This document shows, piece by piece, positions 17,033 through 25,319 of a stretch of 64,000 nucleotides of DNA. The notes under the pieces were generated by a model. It was not told where the DNA came from. It worked only from the letters and a program-made list of their open reading frames with translations, and did not search any database. The DNA is from Scybalousia_A sp963540815 (lineage in GTDB: Bacteria > Bacteroidota > Bacteroidia > Bacteroidales > P3): contig CAUTQY010000005.1 in the NCBI GenBank assembly GCA_963540815.1, forward strand, positions 1-64,000. The letters are read 5' to 3'. A program made the position numbers and the translations under genes. Within the stretch, counting starts at the first letter, position 1. Each line of letters opens with the position of its first letter.

Positions 17033-17692
17033 ATGAAAAAGATTATTGTCTTTGCGCTTAGCACTATGATAACATTATGTCTGTTCGCTCAAACCGAGAA
17101 AAAAAACGGTGTGGTCATAGACCATGGGGCACGAAAAATAGTAGACAATTTAATTAAGAAATTACAAAACGATATGCCAATAAGTTTTGACATCTCTTAT
17201 AATATAACCGGTGGCGACAAGACTACGGAAAGGGGAAAGATAAGTTTTCTGTCCTCAGGCACTAAATACAAAGTTACTTCGGAAATTTTTGATGATTATT
17301 GCAATGGGAACACTCTTTGGCATTACGACAAAAACACTCAAGAAGTAGAAATATCGGAGTTAGAGGATGGTAATTCCATATTTAATTTTATAAAAATAAT
17401 CAACGTATATGCGAAATCTTACAGACCGAAATTTATACGAAAAGATTTTCTGAACAAGACCCAAGTGAATATAATAGATTTAACTCCTCAAAAACGTAGC
17501 GCCGTAACCAAGGTAAGACTCTGGATATCAACCAATAGTGATACATTATTGCAAATGCAGGTAAATATTAATGACGGAAGTAAAAATACCTATACTTTTT
17601 CCAATTACAAAAGCAAAGTTGCTACAACAGATAACGATTTTGTTTTTCCGAAAGCCAAATACCCAAAAGCCAAACAAATAGATTTAAGATAA
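17033..17692 (+). CDS. LolA-like outer-membrane lipoprotein carrier
   Basis: A 219-aa periplasmic protein; the start at 17033 (MKKIIVFALS) gives a clean signal peptide ending LFAQ. The mature part has the LolA-like pattern: SFDISYNI, RGKISFLSSGTKYKV, then NTLWHYDKNTQEVEIS and a C-terminal strand region. LolA ferries lipoproteins from the LolCDE complex to the outer membrane. The family is divergent in Bacteroidetes, and a role in carrying other lipids is possible. It stands alone after the LicD-family gene. Confidence 0.75.
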   Translation: MKKIIVFALSTMITLCLFAQTEKKNGVVIDHGARKIVDNLIKKLQNDMPISFDISYNITGGDKTTERGKISFLSSGTKYKVTSEIFDDYCNGNTLWHYDKNTQEVEISELEDGNSIFNFIKIINVYAKSYRPKFIRKDFLNKTQVNIIDLTPQKRSAVTKVRLWISTNSDTLLQMQVNINDGSKNTYTFSNYKSKVATTDNDFVFPKAKYPKAKQIDLR

Positions 17693-18063
17693 AAATACTA
17701 TTTGGGTACATCATTACTAAAAAAGAAAAATTTATTTATAATCTGATACTCTTACAAAAGAAATTTAGATGTAGTGTCTAAAATAATAGTGTAAAACCAT
17801 TTTGACTATTAGCTGTGAAATGTAGGAAGTTTCAAAAGAATATATCAAACGGTTGGATGATATTATGCTAAATAATAAATAGCTGACAATCAATTATAAA
17901 TTATATACCTCGCAAACATTAATATCTTTTTTTTATAAAAACATGCTTTATTTTGTGTGAAATAAAACAAAATGGCAAAATTTTTGTCAGTCGAAAAAAA
18001 TGCTCTAAATTTGCACTCACAATTTTAAGAGTAAAGTATTAACCCACTTAAAACAATAAAACA
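17693..18063 (+). other. Intergenic region, possible relic plus operon promoter
   Basis: The first 300 nt hold no intact gene. Bases 17821-17883 can be read, after one stop, as EVSKEYIKRLDDIMLNNK followed by a stop, and bases 17771-17810 look unlike the surrounding leader DNA, so this may be a remnant of a lost gene or insertion sequence. I could not identify it. The last 80 nt carry the promoter of the downstream operon. Confidence 0.35.
17983..18013 (+). promoter_or_regulatory. Promoter of the 2-oxoacid:ferredoxin oxidoreductase operon
   Basis: TTTG at 17983-17986, 19 nt spacer, TAAATTTG at 18006-18013, 50 nt before the first start codon. No other promoter is seen before the terminator at 20822. 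Confidence 0.85.
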
Positions 18064-18282
18064 ATGGCAATAAAAGGAGCAATTGTAGTTGATAAAGATA
18101 AGTGCAAGGGGTGTAGCGTATGTGTAAGCGTATGTCCCAAGCATGTTATTGCTTTGTCAAAAAATGTAAATTCAAAGGGGTATAACTATGCTGAGATGAT
18201 AAACGGCGATTGTATTGGCTGTGCCTCCTGCGGTATGGTTTGCCCGGATGGTGTTATAACGGTTTATAAAGCTAAGGTCTAA
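18064..18282 (+). CDS. vorD: Ferredoxin-like subunit of 2-oxoacid:ferredoxin oxidoreductase
   Basis: A 72-aa protein with two CxxCxxCxxxCP cluster motifs (CKGCSVCVSVCP and CIGCASCGMVCP), so it binds two [4Fe-4S] clusters. It is the electron-relay subunit of a four-subunit oxidoreductase encoded with the next three genes (19-nt gap). Such complexes oxidise a 2-oxoacid to acyl-CoA and CO2 and reduce ferredoxin. Confidence 0.88.
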   Translation: MAIKGAIVVDKDKCKGCSVCVSVCPKHVIALSKNVNSKGYNYAEMINGDCIGCASCGMVCPDGVITVYKAKV

Positions 18283-18301
18283 CTAAAAACTATAGAAAGA
18301 A

Positions 18302-19387
18302 ATGGCAAAAGAATTGAAATTGATGAAAGGAAACGAAGCGATTGCCGAAGCAGCGATTCGTTCCGGTTGTGATGGCTATTTCGGATACCCAATAACCCCA
18401 CAATCAGAAGTTATGGAGCATCTTATGGCAGAAATGCCTTGGGATAAGACAGGTATGGTAGTTTTGCAGGCCGAAAGTGAAGTTGCCTCTATCAACATGA
18501 TTTATGGCGGTGCGGCAACAGGTAAAAAAGTTATGACCTCTTCCTCCTCACCCGGTATGTCTCTTATGCAAGAAGGTGTAACTTATCTTGCAGGAGCTGA
18601 ACTTCCATGCTTGTTGGTAAATGTTATGCGCGGAGGTCCGGGTCTTGGAACCATTCAACCCTCTCAGGCAGACTATTTCCAAACGGTTAAAGGCGGCGGT
18701 CACGGAGACTATCAATTATACACGCTCGCACCGGCGAGTGTTCAGGAGATGTATGACTTCGTATTTAAGGCTTGGGATATAGCCTTCAAGTACAGAAATC
18801 CTGTTATGATACTTTCCGACGGAGCCATAGGACAAGTAATGGAAAAAGTTTATGTCGGAGATTATATTCCCAGATGGACGGATAAGGAAGTAGCCGAAAA
18901 GGCTCCTTGGGCAACTTTTGGAAAACCCGCAACAAGAGGTCACAATATTGTAACATCTTTGGAACTTGACTCTGCAAAACAAGAACAAAACAATCATCGT
19001 TTCCAGGCAAAATACAGAGAAATGGAAAAGAATGATACCTTGTATGAGGAAATTATGTGTGAGGATGCAGAGTATATATTTGTTGCCTACGGATCTTGTG
19101 CACGTATTGCTCACAAGGCATTACAACTTGCAAGAGACAAAGGAATAAAGGCCGGTTTGTTACGACCTATTACCTTATTCCCATTCCCAACCCAACCTAT
19201 AAAAGCTCTTGCTCAAAGAGTTAAGGGTATGCTTTCGGTCGAAATGTCAGCAGGTCAAATGGTAGAGGATGTTAAACTTGCCTCGGAATTCAAATGTCCT
19301 GTGGAATATTTCGGACGTTATGGTGGTATAATTCCTACTCCACACGAAGTAGTAGAAGCATTGGAAAACAAATTAATTAAAGGCTAA
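18302..19387 (+). CDS. vorB: 2-oxoacid:ferredoxin oxidoreductase alpha-type subunit (VorB-like)
   Basis: A 361-aa subunit with the pyrimidine-binding and CoA-side domain of the POR family. GYPITPQSEVMEHL and the SSSSPGMSLMQEG motif are diagnostic of the VorB/KorA group. The sequence most resembles the 3-methyl-2-oxobutanoate (branched-chain) type, but 2-oxoglutarate (Kor) specificity cannot be excluded by eye. It pairs with the TPP subunit encoded 4 nt downstream. The pathway role is amino-acid fermentation or, in reverse, branched-chain acid synthesis in an anaerobe. Confidence 0.88.
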   Translation: MAKELKLMKGNEAIAEAAIRSGCDGYFGYPITPQSEVMEHLMAEMPWDKTGMVVLQAESEVASINMIYGGAATGKKVMTSSSSPGMSLMQEGVTYLAGAELPCLLVNVMRGGPGLGTIQPSQADYFQTVKGGGHGDYQLYTLAPASVQEMYDFVFKAWDIAFKYRNPVMILSDGAIGQVMEKVYVGDYIPRWTDKEVAEKAPWATFGKPATRGHNIVTSLELDSAKQEQNNHRFQAKYREMEKNDTLYEEIMCEDAEYIFVAYGSCARIAHKALQLARDKGIKAGLLRPITLFPFPTQPIKALAQRVKGMLSVEMSAGQMVEDVKLASEFKCPVEYFGRYGGIIPTPHEVVEALENKLIKG

Positions 19388-19391
19388 GATT

Positions 19392-20219
19392 ATGTTTAAC
19401 GAAGAAATAGTAAAACCGGAAAATATTGTTTATAAAAAAACAAACGTTCTTACCGATGCCGTTATGCACTACTGCCCGGGGTGCCCGCATGGAACAATCC
19501 ACAGAATAATAGCAGAGGTAATAGATGAAATGGGCATACAAGACAAGACAATAGGTATCGCTCCCGTTGGTTGTTCTGTTTTGGCCTATAATTATTTTGA
19601 TGTGGATTTTATTGAGGCGGCTCACGGAAGAGCTCCGGCTTTGGCCTCTGCAATTCAAAGACTCCACCCAAATCATCATACTTTTACGTATCAAGGAGAC
19701 GGAGATTTGGCTGCAATAGGTACGGCGGAGACAATTCATGCCTGCAACCGAGGAGAAAATATTGTAATTTTCTTTGTAAACAACGCCATTTACGGTATGA
19801 CCGGCGGGCAAATGGCTCCTACTACATTGGTAGGAATGAAATCGGCTACTACCCCATACGGTCGTAGAGTGGATTTGAATGGTTGGCCTTTGCAAATTAC
19901 CGAGTTGGTTGCACAATTACCGGGTACGGACTTTGTTACTCGTCAGAGTGCTTCTACTCCCAGCGATGTTAGAAAGGCAAAAAAGGCTGTAAGAAAGGCT
20001 TTTGAAAATCAAGCTGCCAACAGAGGAACACAGTTTGTAGAGTTTGTCTCTACTTGCAACTCGGGATGGAAGATGACACCGGTAGCGTCTAACGAATGGA
20101 TGCGTCAGAATATGTTCCCTAAATACGTTTTGGGAGATATTAAATCCGATGGTAAAATCGTAAGAGAGTACAACCCTGAGGATAGCAAAGTTGTAAGAGA
20201 ATTGATACCGGTAAAATAG
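19392..20219 (+). CDS. vorA: 2-oxoacid:ferredoxin oxidoreductase TPP-binding subunit
   Basis: A 275-aa thiamine-diphosphate subunit. YCPGCPHGTIHRII at the start is typical, the TPP/metal motif is YQGDGDLAAIG with NNAIYGMTGGQMAPTT, and the length matches. It carries the active-site cofactor of the complex; electrons leave through the ferredoxin subunit encoded at 18064. It is four bases after the previous gene, so translation is probably coupled. Confidence 0.9.
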   Translation: MFNEEIVKPENIVYKKTNVLTDAVMHYCPGCPHGTIHRIIAEVIDEMGIQDKTIGIAPVGCSVLAYNYFDVDFIEAAHGRAPALASAIQRLHPNHHTFTYQGDGDLAAIGTAETIHACNRGENIVIFFVNNAIYGMTGGQMAPTTLVGMKSATTPYGRRVDLNGWPLQITELVAQLPGTDFVTRQSASTPSDVRKAKKAVRKAFENQAANRGTQFVEFVSTCNSGWKMTPVASNEWMRQNMFPKYVLGDIKSDGKIVREYNPEDSKVVRELIPVK

Positions 20220-20247
20220 TATTAACCCATAAAAATAAAATACGACA

Positions 20248-20799
20248 ATGACAGAAGAAATAATTATAGCAGGTTTCGGAGGACAAGGAGTTTTATCTAT
20301 GGGTAAAATACTTGCTTATTCCGGAGCAATGCAGGGAAAAGAAGTTAGTTGGATGCCAAGTTATGGTCCCGAAATGCGCGGAGGTACGGCGAATGTTTCC
20401 GTAATCATCTCTGACGAGAGAATATCCTCACCCATCATTAGCCAATTTGACACCGCTATTATCCTCAACCAACAGTCTTTGGATAAGTTTGAAAACGCTG
20501 TAAAACCCGGAGGTCTTTTAATTTACGACCCCAACGGTATTACAAAGGCACCTACCCGTAAAGATATTAATATTTACAAAATACCGGCAACTGAAAAAAG
20601 TGCGGAAATGGGTATGGCAAAGGTGTTTAATATGATGGTATTGGGAGGATTCTTGAAAATCAAACCCGTTGTTACCGAGCAGTACATAGAGGAAGGTTTG
20701 AAACATTCTTTACCTGAAAGACATCACAAACTTATTCCTACAAACTTGGATGCCGTAGCTAAGGGTAAAGAACTTATAGAAGCTGTGACTATTTTATAA
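20248..20799 (+). CDS. vorC: 2-oxoacid:ferredoxin oxidoreductase gamma-type subunit
   Basis: A 183-aa subunit of the POR gamma family, with the glycine-rich start IAGFGGQGVLSMGKILAYSG and the SYGPEMRGGTANVSVIIS motif. It completes the alpha, beta, gamma and delta set in the order delta-alpha-beta-gamma. A strong terminator follows, so the operon is exactly four genes. Confidence 0.9.
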   Translation: MTEEIIIAGFGGQGVLSMGKILAYSGAMQGKEVSWMPSYGPEMRGGTANVSVIISDERISSPIISQFDTAIILNQQSLDKFENAVKPGGLLIYDPNGITKAPTRKDINIYKIPATEKSAEMGMAKVFNMMVLGGFLKIKPVVTEQYIEEGLKHSLPERHHKLIPTNLDAVAKGKELIEAVTIL

Positions 20800-20821
20800 T
20801 ATTAAATATTTTAAATTCCTG

Positions 20822-20851
20822 AAAGAGAGCATTTTTATGGGTGCTCTCTTT
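20822..20851 (+). terminator. Terminator of the oxidoreductase operon
   Basis: Ten-base-pair stem AAAGAGAGCA / TGCTCTCTTT with a T-run to 20854, 22 nt after the stop codon of the last subunit. Confidence 0.9.
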
Positions 20852-21012
20852 TTTCGTTTTTACATTTCCCTTTACATAGCAAACAATATTATTATTTAAA
20901 TGGGTTATATTTTTTATTTTCTAACTACATAGTATTCAATTATTTAAAAATATTTGTTCATTTTTATTAAAATTTTTCAAAAAATCCCACCACCCATACA
21001 CATAAATATTAT

Positions 21013-21020
21013 TACCTTTG
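21013..21020 (+). promoter_or_regulatory. -7 box (TACCTTTG) of the LRR protein gene
   Basis: TACCTTTG 29 nt before ATG 21050. It lies inside the longer open frame that begins at 20954, which argues that the longer start is false. Confidence 0.6.
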
Positions 21021-21049
21021 CGAATATTATCTTTAAAAATTTTATAAAA

Positions 21050-22051
21050 ATGAAAAAACAATTAAAACTTTTCGTAGCGCTGTTTTTTGCTACGATTTTG
21101 ATTGCAAACCTGTTTGCACAAACGGTAAACATGAATAAATACATAACCCTAACCGTTACACAAGGTCAGCAAATCCAGCTTGATTTAAAGGCAAGTGCTG
21201 CAAACACGGGAGTTAAAGTTGTTAGCGGTTCTTGGGATACCACACTATCGGTTGATGTGTCTTGGACAGGATTTAGAAATTACACTGCCGATACAAGTAC
21301 CATGACTATTTACGGAGATGTAACACACTTTGATTGTTATTCTAATGATAGCCTACTTACAAATATTGACTTATCACACAATAAGGATTTGGTAAAATTG
21401 TATTGTGAAGAAAATGGATTAACTGATTTGGATGTTAGCGGTTGTACTTCATTAACATATTTATCTTGTTATGAAAATGAATTAACTGATTTGGACGTTA
21501 GCGGTTGTACTTCATTGGTAGAATTGTATTGTGACGCAAATGAATTAACTGATTTGGACGTTAGCGGTTGTACTTCATTGAAAATCTTCTATTTGTGTGA
21601 TAACAACTTTACTACTCAGGCTTTGGATGAGATATTTTGTGCTTTAGCGCAAAGAACGTCTTCGGATAGTGCTAAAATATTGGTTGCCTATTCCGAGACC
21701 GACCCTGTTGTTTTGGCAACAAACAAAAGTAACGCAACAAGTAAAAACTGGGCAGTTCTATATTATGACGGAAGTGAGACTTCCGATTTCCCCGAAACAA
21801 CGGGAAGTCATGTTTGCAATAACTCTACATTATTAGACGTAACCGATGAGGAGATAAGTTTTTATCCCAATCCTGCAAAGAATAATATAACTATTAAGGG
21901 AGTAAATAACAAAGTTGTAAAAATTTATGATTCTATGGGCAGACTTGTCAAACAGGAGAGAATAAACGAAAAACTGAATATAAGTGACTTAACCGCAGGG
22001 GTTTATTACATTAGAATAAACGAAATTACCCAAAAGTTAATAAAGGAATAA
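21050..22051 (+). CDS. T9SS-secreted leucine-rich-repeat surface protein
   Basis: A 333-aa protein. Start at 21050 gives a signal peptide MKKQLKLFVALFFATILIAN ending LFAQ; the promoter position excludes the longer 20954 start. Residues about 93-185 form leucine-rich repeats of 21 aa (LTDLDVSGCTSL units), three of them nearly identical at DNA level. The C-terminal 75 residues are a type A T9SS sorting domain (FYPNPAKNNITIKG, VKIYDSMGRLVKQ, LTAGVYYIRI). Such proteins are exported by the Sec and type IX systems and attached to the cell surface. The ligand is unknown. Confidence 0.9.
   Translation: MKKQLKLFVALFFATILIANLFAQTVNMNKYITLTVTQGQQIQLDLKASAANTGVKVVSGSWDTTLSVDVSWTGFRNYTADTSTMTIYGDVTHFDCYSNDSLLTNIDLSHNKDLVKLYCEENGLTDLDVSGCTSLTYLSCYENELTDLDVSGCTSLVELYCDANELTDLDVSGCTSLKIFYLCDNNFTTQALDEIFCALAQRTSSDSAKILVAYSETDPVVLATNKSNATSKNWAVLYYDGSETSDFPETTGSHVCNNSTLLDVTDEEISFYPNPAKNNITIKGVNNKVVKIYDSMGRLVKQERINEKLNISDLTAGVYYIRINEITQKLIKE
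21410..21598 (+). repeat. Three tandem 63-bp repeats in the LRR gene
   Basis: Each unit encodes 21 residues. The first 42-44 bases are almost identical in all three, while the last 19 or so differ strongly. This conserved-plus-variable pattern favours copy-number change and shuffling by recombination. Confidence 0.85.
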
Positions 22052-22082
22052 AAAGCAAATATTTTAATTTTTTAATAATATT

Positions 22083-22110
22083 AGCGTTGGGCTTTACAAC
22101 CCCCGACGCT
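22083..22110 (+). terminator. Terminator of the LRR protein gene
   Basis: Nine-pair stem AGCGTTGGG / CCCGACGCT (one G-T pair) followed by seven T. Confidence 0.85.
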
Positions 22111-22754
22111 TTTTTTTATTTACACATAGCCGTCATTGCAAGACTTTGCTAAAAGTCGTGGCAATCCACAAAAACACGTCATTGTGAGTATTCCTTTCGC
22201 GTCATTGCGAGCGAAAGCGAAGCAATTCATTCCTTATTGCGTATATCGTCCGCGTCCGTAATTGCATACCCTTCTTTGAGTGTCATTGCGAGCCGTAAGG
22301 CGAAGCAATATATTCCGCTTTATGTTTTGTGGATTGCCTTGCCTTATGTCTCGTAAGGACGGACAAGGAGGGTTGCCCAAGAAAGAAAAAGACTACCAAA
22401 AGAGGAAAAAGTTTTGCCAAAAACGGAAAGGATTCTGCCGTTCGGCTTTTTGTTTCTGCCAAAGGCCGTTTCAATAATGAAAAAACATAGTTTTTCCGGC
22501 AAAAAAACATAGTTTTTTGAGTCAAAAAACTATGTTTTTTTGATAACGAATCGCCGTTTGGCAGAAACCAAACAAAGAAAGGCAAAAATATAATTGTTTT
22601 TGGCAATATTATAATAAGGTATGGCAATATAAATCTGTCCGGATTGCTTCGCAATAAAGTTGACGGGAAAGTTTAATGTATGGATTTGCAATTACAAATA
22701 AATATAATTTGTAATTACAATAAAAGAATATAGGTTTTTTGGTCTGAAAATCCG
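22111..22754. repeat. Dispersed repeat island, copy 2
   Basis: No gene is supported in this 640-nt gap. Its left part (22130-22345) carries several copies of the short repeat GTCATTGCGAGC...GCGAAGCAAT. From about 22375 to 22643 is the inverted second copy of the 21-nt-period array: CC at 22396, 22417, 22438 and 22459, then a palindrome, then GG at 22560, 22581, 22602 and 22623, each step exactly 21 nt. The 123-codon minus-strand open frame here reflects that period and is not a gene. Confidence 0.8.
22501..22541. repeat. 41-nt perfect palindrome in repeat copy 2
   Basis: Twenty-base arms around a central G at 22521. It is the exact reverse complement of the palindrome at 87-127. Confidence 0.85.
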
Positions 22755-24446
22755 TTATGAATTTTTCTTTTTGGTAATGGCTTCCGTTACGTTGATAACA
22801 TAGTCTGCCAGTTTCTCCAATTGAGAATACATATTTGTATAAAGTATATCCGTTTGATAGGTATACTCCCCGTGTATTATACTTTGATTGTGTTCTTGTC
22901 TTATTTTATCACGGAAAAGATTTATTCTGTTTTCTATTTCAGCAGCCCCATTACCATCTACTTCGGTATAAACAGAGCAAAGATTATGATTCATCTCAGT
23001 CAAAGACTCTTTAACCAAATCAAACATTATTAAAATGTTCTCGTTTTGAGTATCGGAAAACTCTACTTTTTTATCGTCTCTTTGTCTTACGGATAAGGAA
23101 ATTTGATAACAACTGTCTCCTACACTCTCCAAATTGTCCACTATTTTTAACATGGCTTCCATGTTCCAAATGGCAGTTTGAGACATTTCGTTTTCCGTTG
23201 CTTTGCTTATATAGGAAGTAATTTCAAGCTCCATTCTATCTGTTATTTCCTCATATTTTGCCGTACGGTTAAGCAAGGATTCTTTTTCTTTGTTGTCTTT
23301 GGAGCAAAACAAAACAGGTAAAAAATCATACATACGCAAAACTCTCATGGAAAAAACCTCTATCTCTTTTTTTGCCGGCTCCAAAGCTATTTCGCCGGAG
23401 TGAATCAATCCCTTGTGTATATATTGCAAACGAAAAACTTCATCGTCCTCCGTCTCAGGTACCATTTTGTTGAGAATCTTAACCATGGCAGGAATAAACC
23501 AAACCAATATTAAGGTATTTGCAACGTTAAAAGAGGAATGGAAAATAGACAGCGCAACCGGTATCGAAGCAGCCTGCAACAAAGGAGAACCCAGCCCCAA
23601 GCTAATGGAAAATTTATCTATAAGGAAAGTTATGGGATAGAATAACATAAGTATCCAAGCGACACCTGTGATATTAAAAAGCAAATGTGCTCTTGCCGCT
23701 CGTTTAGCCGTGCGGTTGGCTACCATTGCCGCTATGTTTGCAGTTACCGTTGTGCCTATATTTTCTCCCAGACACAAGGCACAAGCCATTTCAAAACTAA
23801 TAAGACCCTTGCTACACATAACCAAAGTAATTGCCATCATGGCAGAAGAAGATTGCAAAATAACTGTTGCAACAGAACCCACTAAAACAAAAAGAATTAT
23901 GGAAAGATAGCCATAATCGGAAAGGGAAGCTATGGTATCAACAACGCCGGCATATTTTGGCGAAGTAAAATCCGGTACTGTTGCCTGCATAAGTCCAAGT
24001 CCGTAAAACAAAAGAGCAAAACCTATGATAAAACTACCAAAGGTTTTGTATTTTTTTGTAAACATTAACGGTGTTGCTATGGCTATAAGAGGTAGGCACA
24101 AAGTGGTAACGGAAACCTTAAAACCAAGTATTGATACCATCCAAGCAGTAACCGTTGTGCCTATGTTTGCACCCATTATTATGGATATTGCACCGGGCAA
24201 AGAAATCAAACCGGCGTTAACAAAAGAAACAACCATAACTATGGTTGCTGCCGAGGCTTGAATTATACTTGTTACTCCTATACCGGTAAGTATTCCCTTA
24301 AAAGGATTGGAGGTCATTTTGGAAAGTAGGCTGCGGAGAGAAGAACCTGCTAACTTTTGAATTGAGTCGCTCATAACCGTCATTCCGTAAAGAAAAACAC
24401 CCAAAGCGCCTATTAATGTAAGTAAATAAAGTACGGTGTTAATCAT
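22755..24446 (-). CDS. Na/Pi cotransporter family protein with PhoU-like tail
   Basis: A 563-aa membrane protein. The N-terminal 320 residues hold the inverted repeats of the Na+/phosphate cotransporter family (GANIGTTVTAW and GENIGTTVTAN, plus the QSSSA motif). The C-terminal about 200 residues form a PhoU-like helical domain. NptA-type proteins take up phosphate with sodium; the PhoU tail suggests regulation of flux. It stands alone with a strong promoter. A different exported anion cannot be excluded. Confidence 0.88.
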   Translation of the reverse strand: MINTVLYLLTLIGALGVFLYGMTVMSDSIQKLAGSSLRSLLSKMTSNPFKGILTGIGVTSIIQASAATIVMVVSFVNAGLISLPGAISIIMGANIGTTVTAWMVSILGFKVSVTTLCLPLIAIATPLMFTKKYKTFGSFIIGFALLFYGLGLMQATVPDFTSPKYAGVVDTIASLSDYGYLSIILFVLVGSVATVILQSSSAMMAITLVMCSKGLISFEMACALCLGENIGTTVTANIAAMVANRTAKRAARAHLLFNITGVAWILMLFYPITFLIDKFSISLGLGSPLLQAASIPVALSIFHSSFNVANTLILVWFIPAMVKILNKMVPETEDDEVFRLQYIHKGLIHSGEIALEPAKKEIEVFSMRVLRMYDFLPVLFCSKDNKEKESLLNRTAKYEEITDRMELEITSYISKATENEMSQTAIWNMEAMLKIVDNLESVGDSCYQISLSVRQRDDKKVEFSDTQNENILIMFDLVKESLTEMNHNLCSVYTEVDGNGAAEIENRINLFRDKIRQEHNQSIIHGEYTYQTDILYTNMYSQLEKLADYVINVTEAITKKKNS

Positions 24447-24494
24447 TGTGTAAGCATAATTAAAAAACTAAATTAAATGCATATTTTTCGTTTG

Positions 24495-24525
24495 CAAAAA
24501 TACGATAATTATTTCTTTTAGCAAA
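24495..24525 (-). promoter_or_regulatory. Promoter of the Na/Pi cotransporter gene
   Basis: On the minus strand: TTTG at 24525-24522, 19 nt, TATTTTTG at 24502-24495, 48 nt before the start codon. Confidence 0.8.
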
Positions 24526-24634
24526 TATGAGCGCAACAAAACGGACGAAAATTATACGGCAACAACTTCATAAAATATTATGTTCTTTTTATGATAAAGA
24601 TTATTTTAAGAAATACAATATTTTTTGCTAAAAA

Positions 24635-24665
24635 TTTGGTAGCCTAATAAAAATATATAACTTTG
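24635..24665 (+). promoter_or_regulatory. Promoter of the two-lipoprotein operon
   Basis: TTTG at 24635-24638, 19 nt spacer, TAACTTTG at 24658-24665, 72 nt before the start at 24738. Confidence 0.8.
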
Positions 24666-24737
24666 CAGAAATTAGAAATTTGTACACATTTTGTATTTAA
24701 ATGTTTATTTTTATTCATCAATTAAAAAATTATTTCT

Positions 24738-25319
24738 ATGAAGAAAATTTATTTTAGTCTTGCCGTATTATTAACGGCAATGGTTTCTGTTACAACGTTA
24801 TTTATCGCTTGTAATAATAAAGAGGAAGGTGATGTTACTTTAAACCAGGGTAACAGTGTTTTAAAGTTAACTAATAATCAAATTGAACGTTTATCGGAAA
24901 ATTTAAAAGCCGGGGTGCCCGATTCATATTTAAAAGAAGCAGAAAATACAAACAACATTATAATCTGTACTCTATGGAAAAGAAATAAAAGAGGATTGTG
25001 TTGTAGATTCGGTATCTGTGAATGGTTTCCAAGACAGTATTTTAATATAACCAATTTACCCAATAGGACAATCCCGTGTATCATAGAAAAACAAAGTGAC
25101 GGGAAATTAAGACCTCTCATTGTAGAATTAAAAGAAGACATATCTGCCTATCCGGAAGAGGTATATAAATTTGAAATTGGAGAAGATATTGAAATTGAAG
25201 GTAACGAAATTATTTCTATGGGCTTTAAAAGACTTATTTTAAAAGCTGGAGTGTATGCTTATGATTCAAAAATCGGGCAATTCGGTGGTTATGTAATACC
25301 TTTGTTGTATGAAGAATAA
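24738..25319 (+). CDS. Lipoprotein of unknown function
   Basis: A 193-aa protein with a signal peptide and lipobox (TTLFIAC, Cys25). The mature part is not recognised; it has a Cys-rich stretch (KRGLCCRFGICEWFP, about residues 95-110) and a strand-rich C-terminus. Its last 11 bases overlap the start of the next lipoprotein gene, so the two are translated together and may form a pair in the envelope. Confidence 0.75.
   Translation: MKKIYFSLAVLLTAMVSVTTLFIACNNKEEGDVTLNQGNSVLKLTNNQIERLSENLKAGVPDSYLKEAENTNNIIICTLWKRNKRGLCCRFGICEWFPRQYFNITNLPNRTIPCIIEKQSDGKLRPLIVELKEDISAYPEEVYKFEIGEDIEIEGNEIISMGFKRLILKAGVYAYDSKIGQFGGYVIPLLYEE

Noticed and set aside
20954..21049. Longer N-terminus for the LRR protein
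   Set aside because: A TACCTTTG promoter box lies inside it, and the signal peptide begins at 21050.
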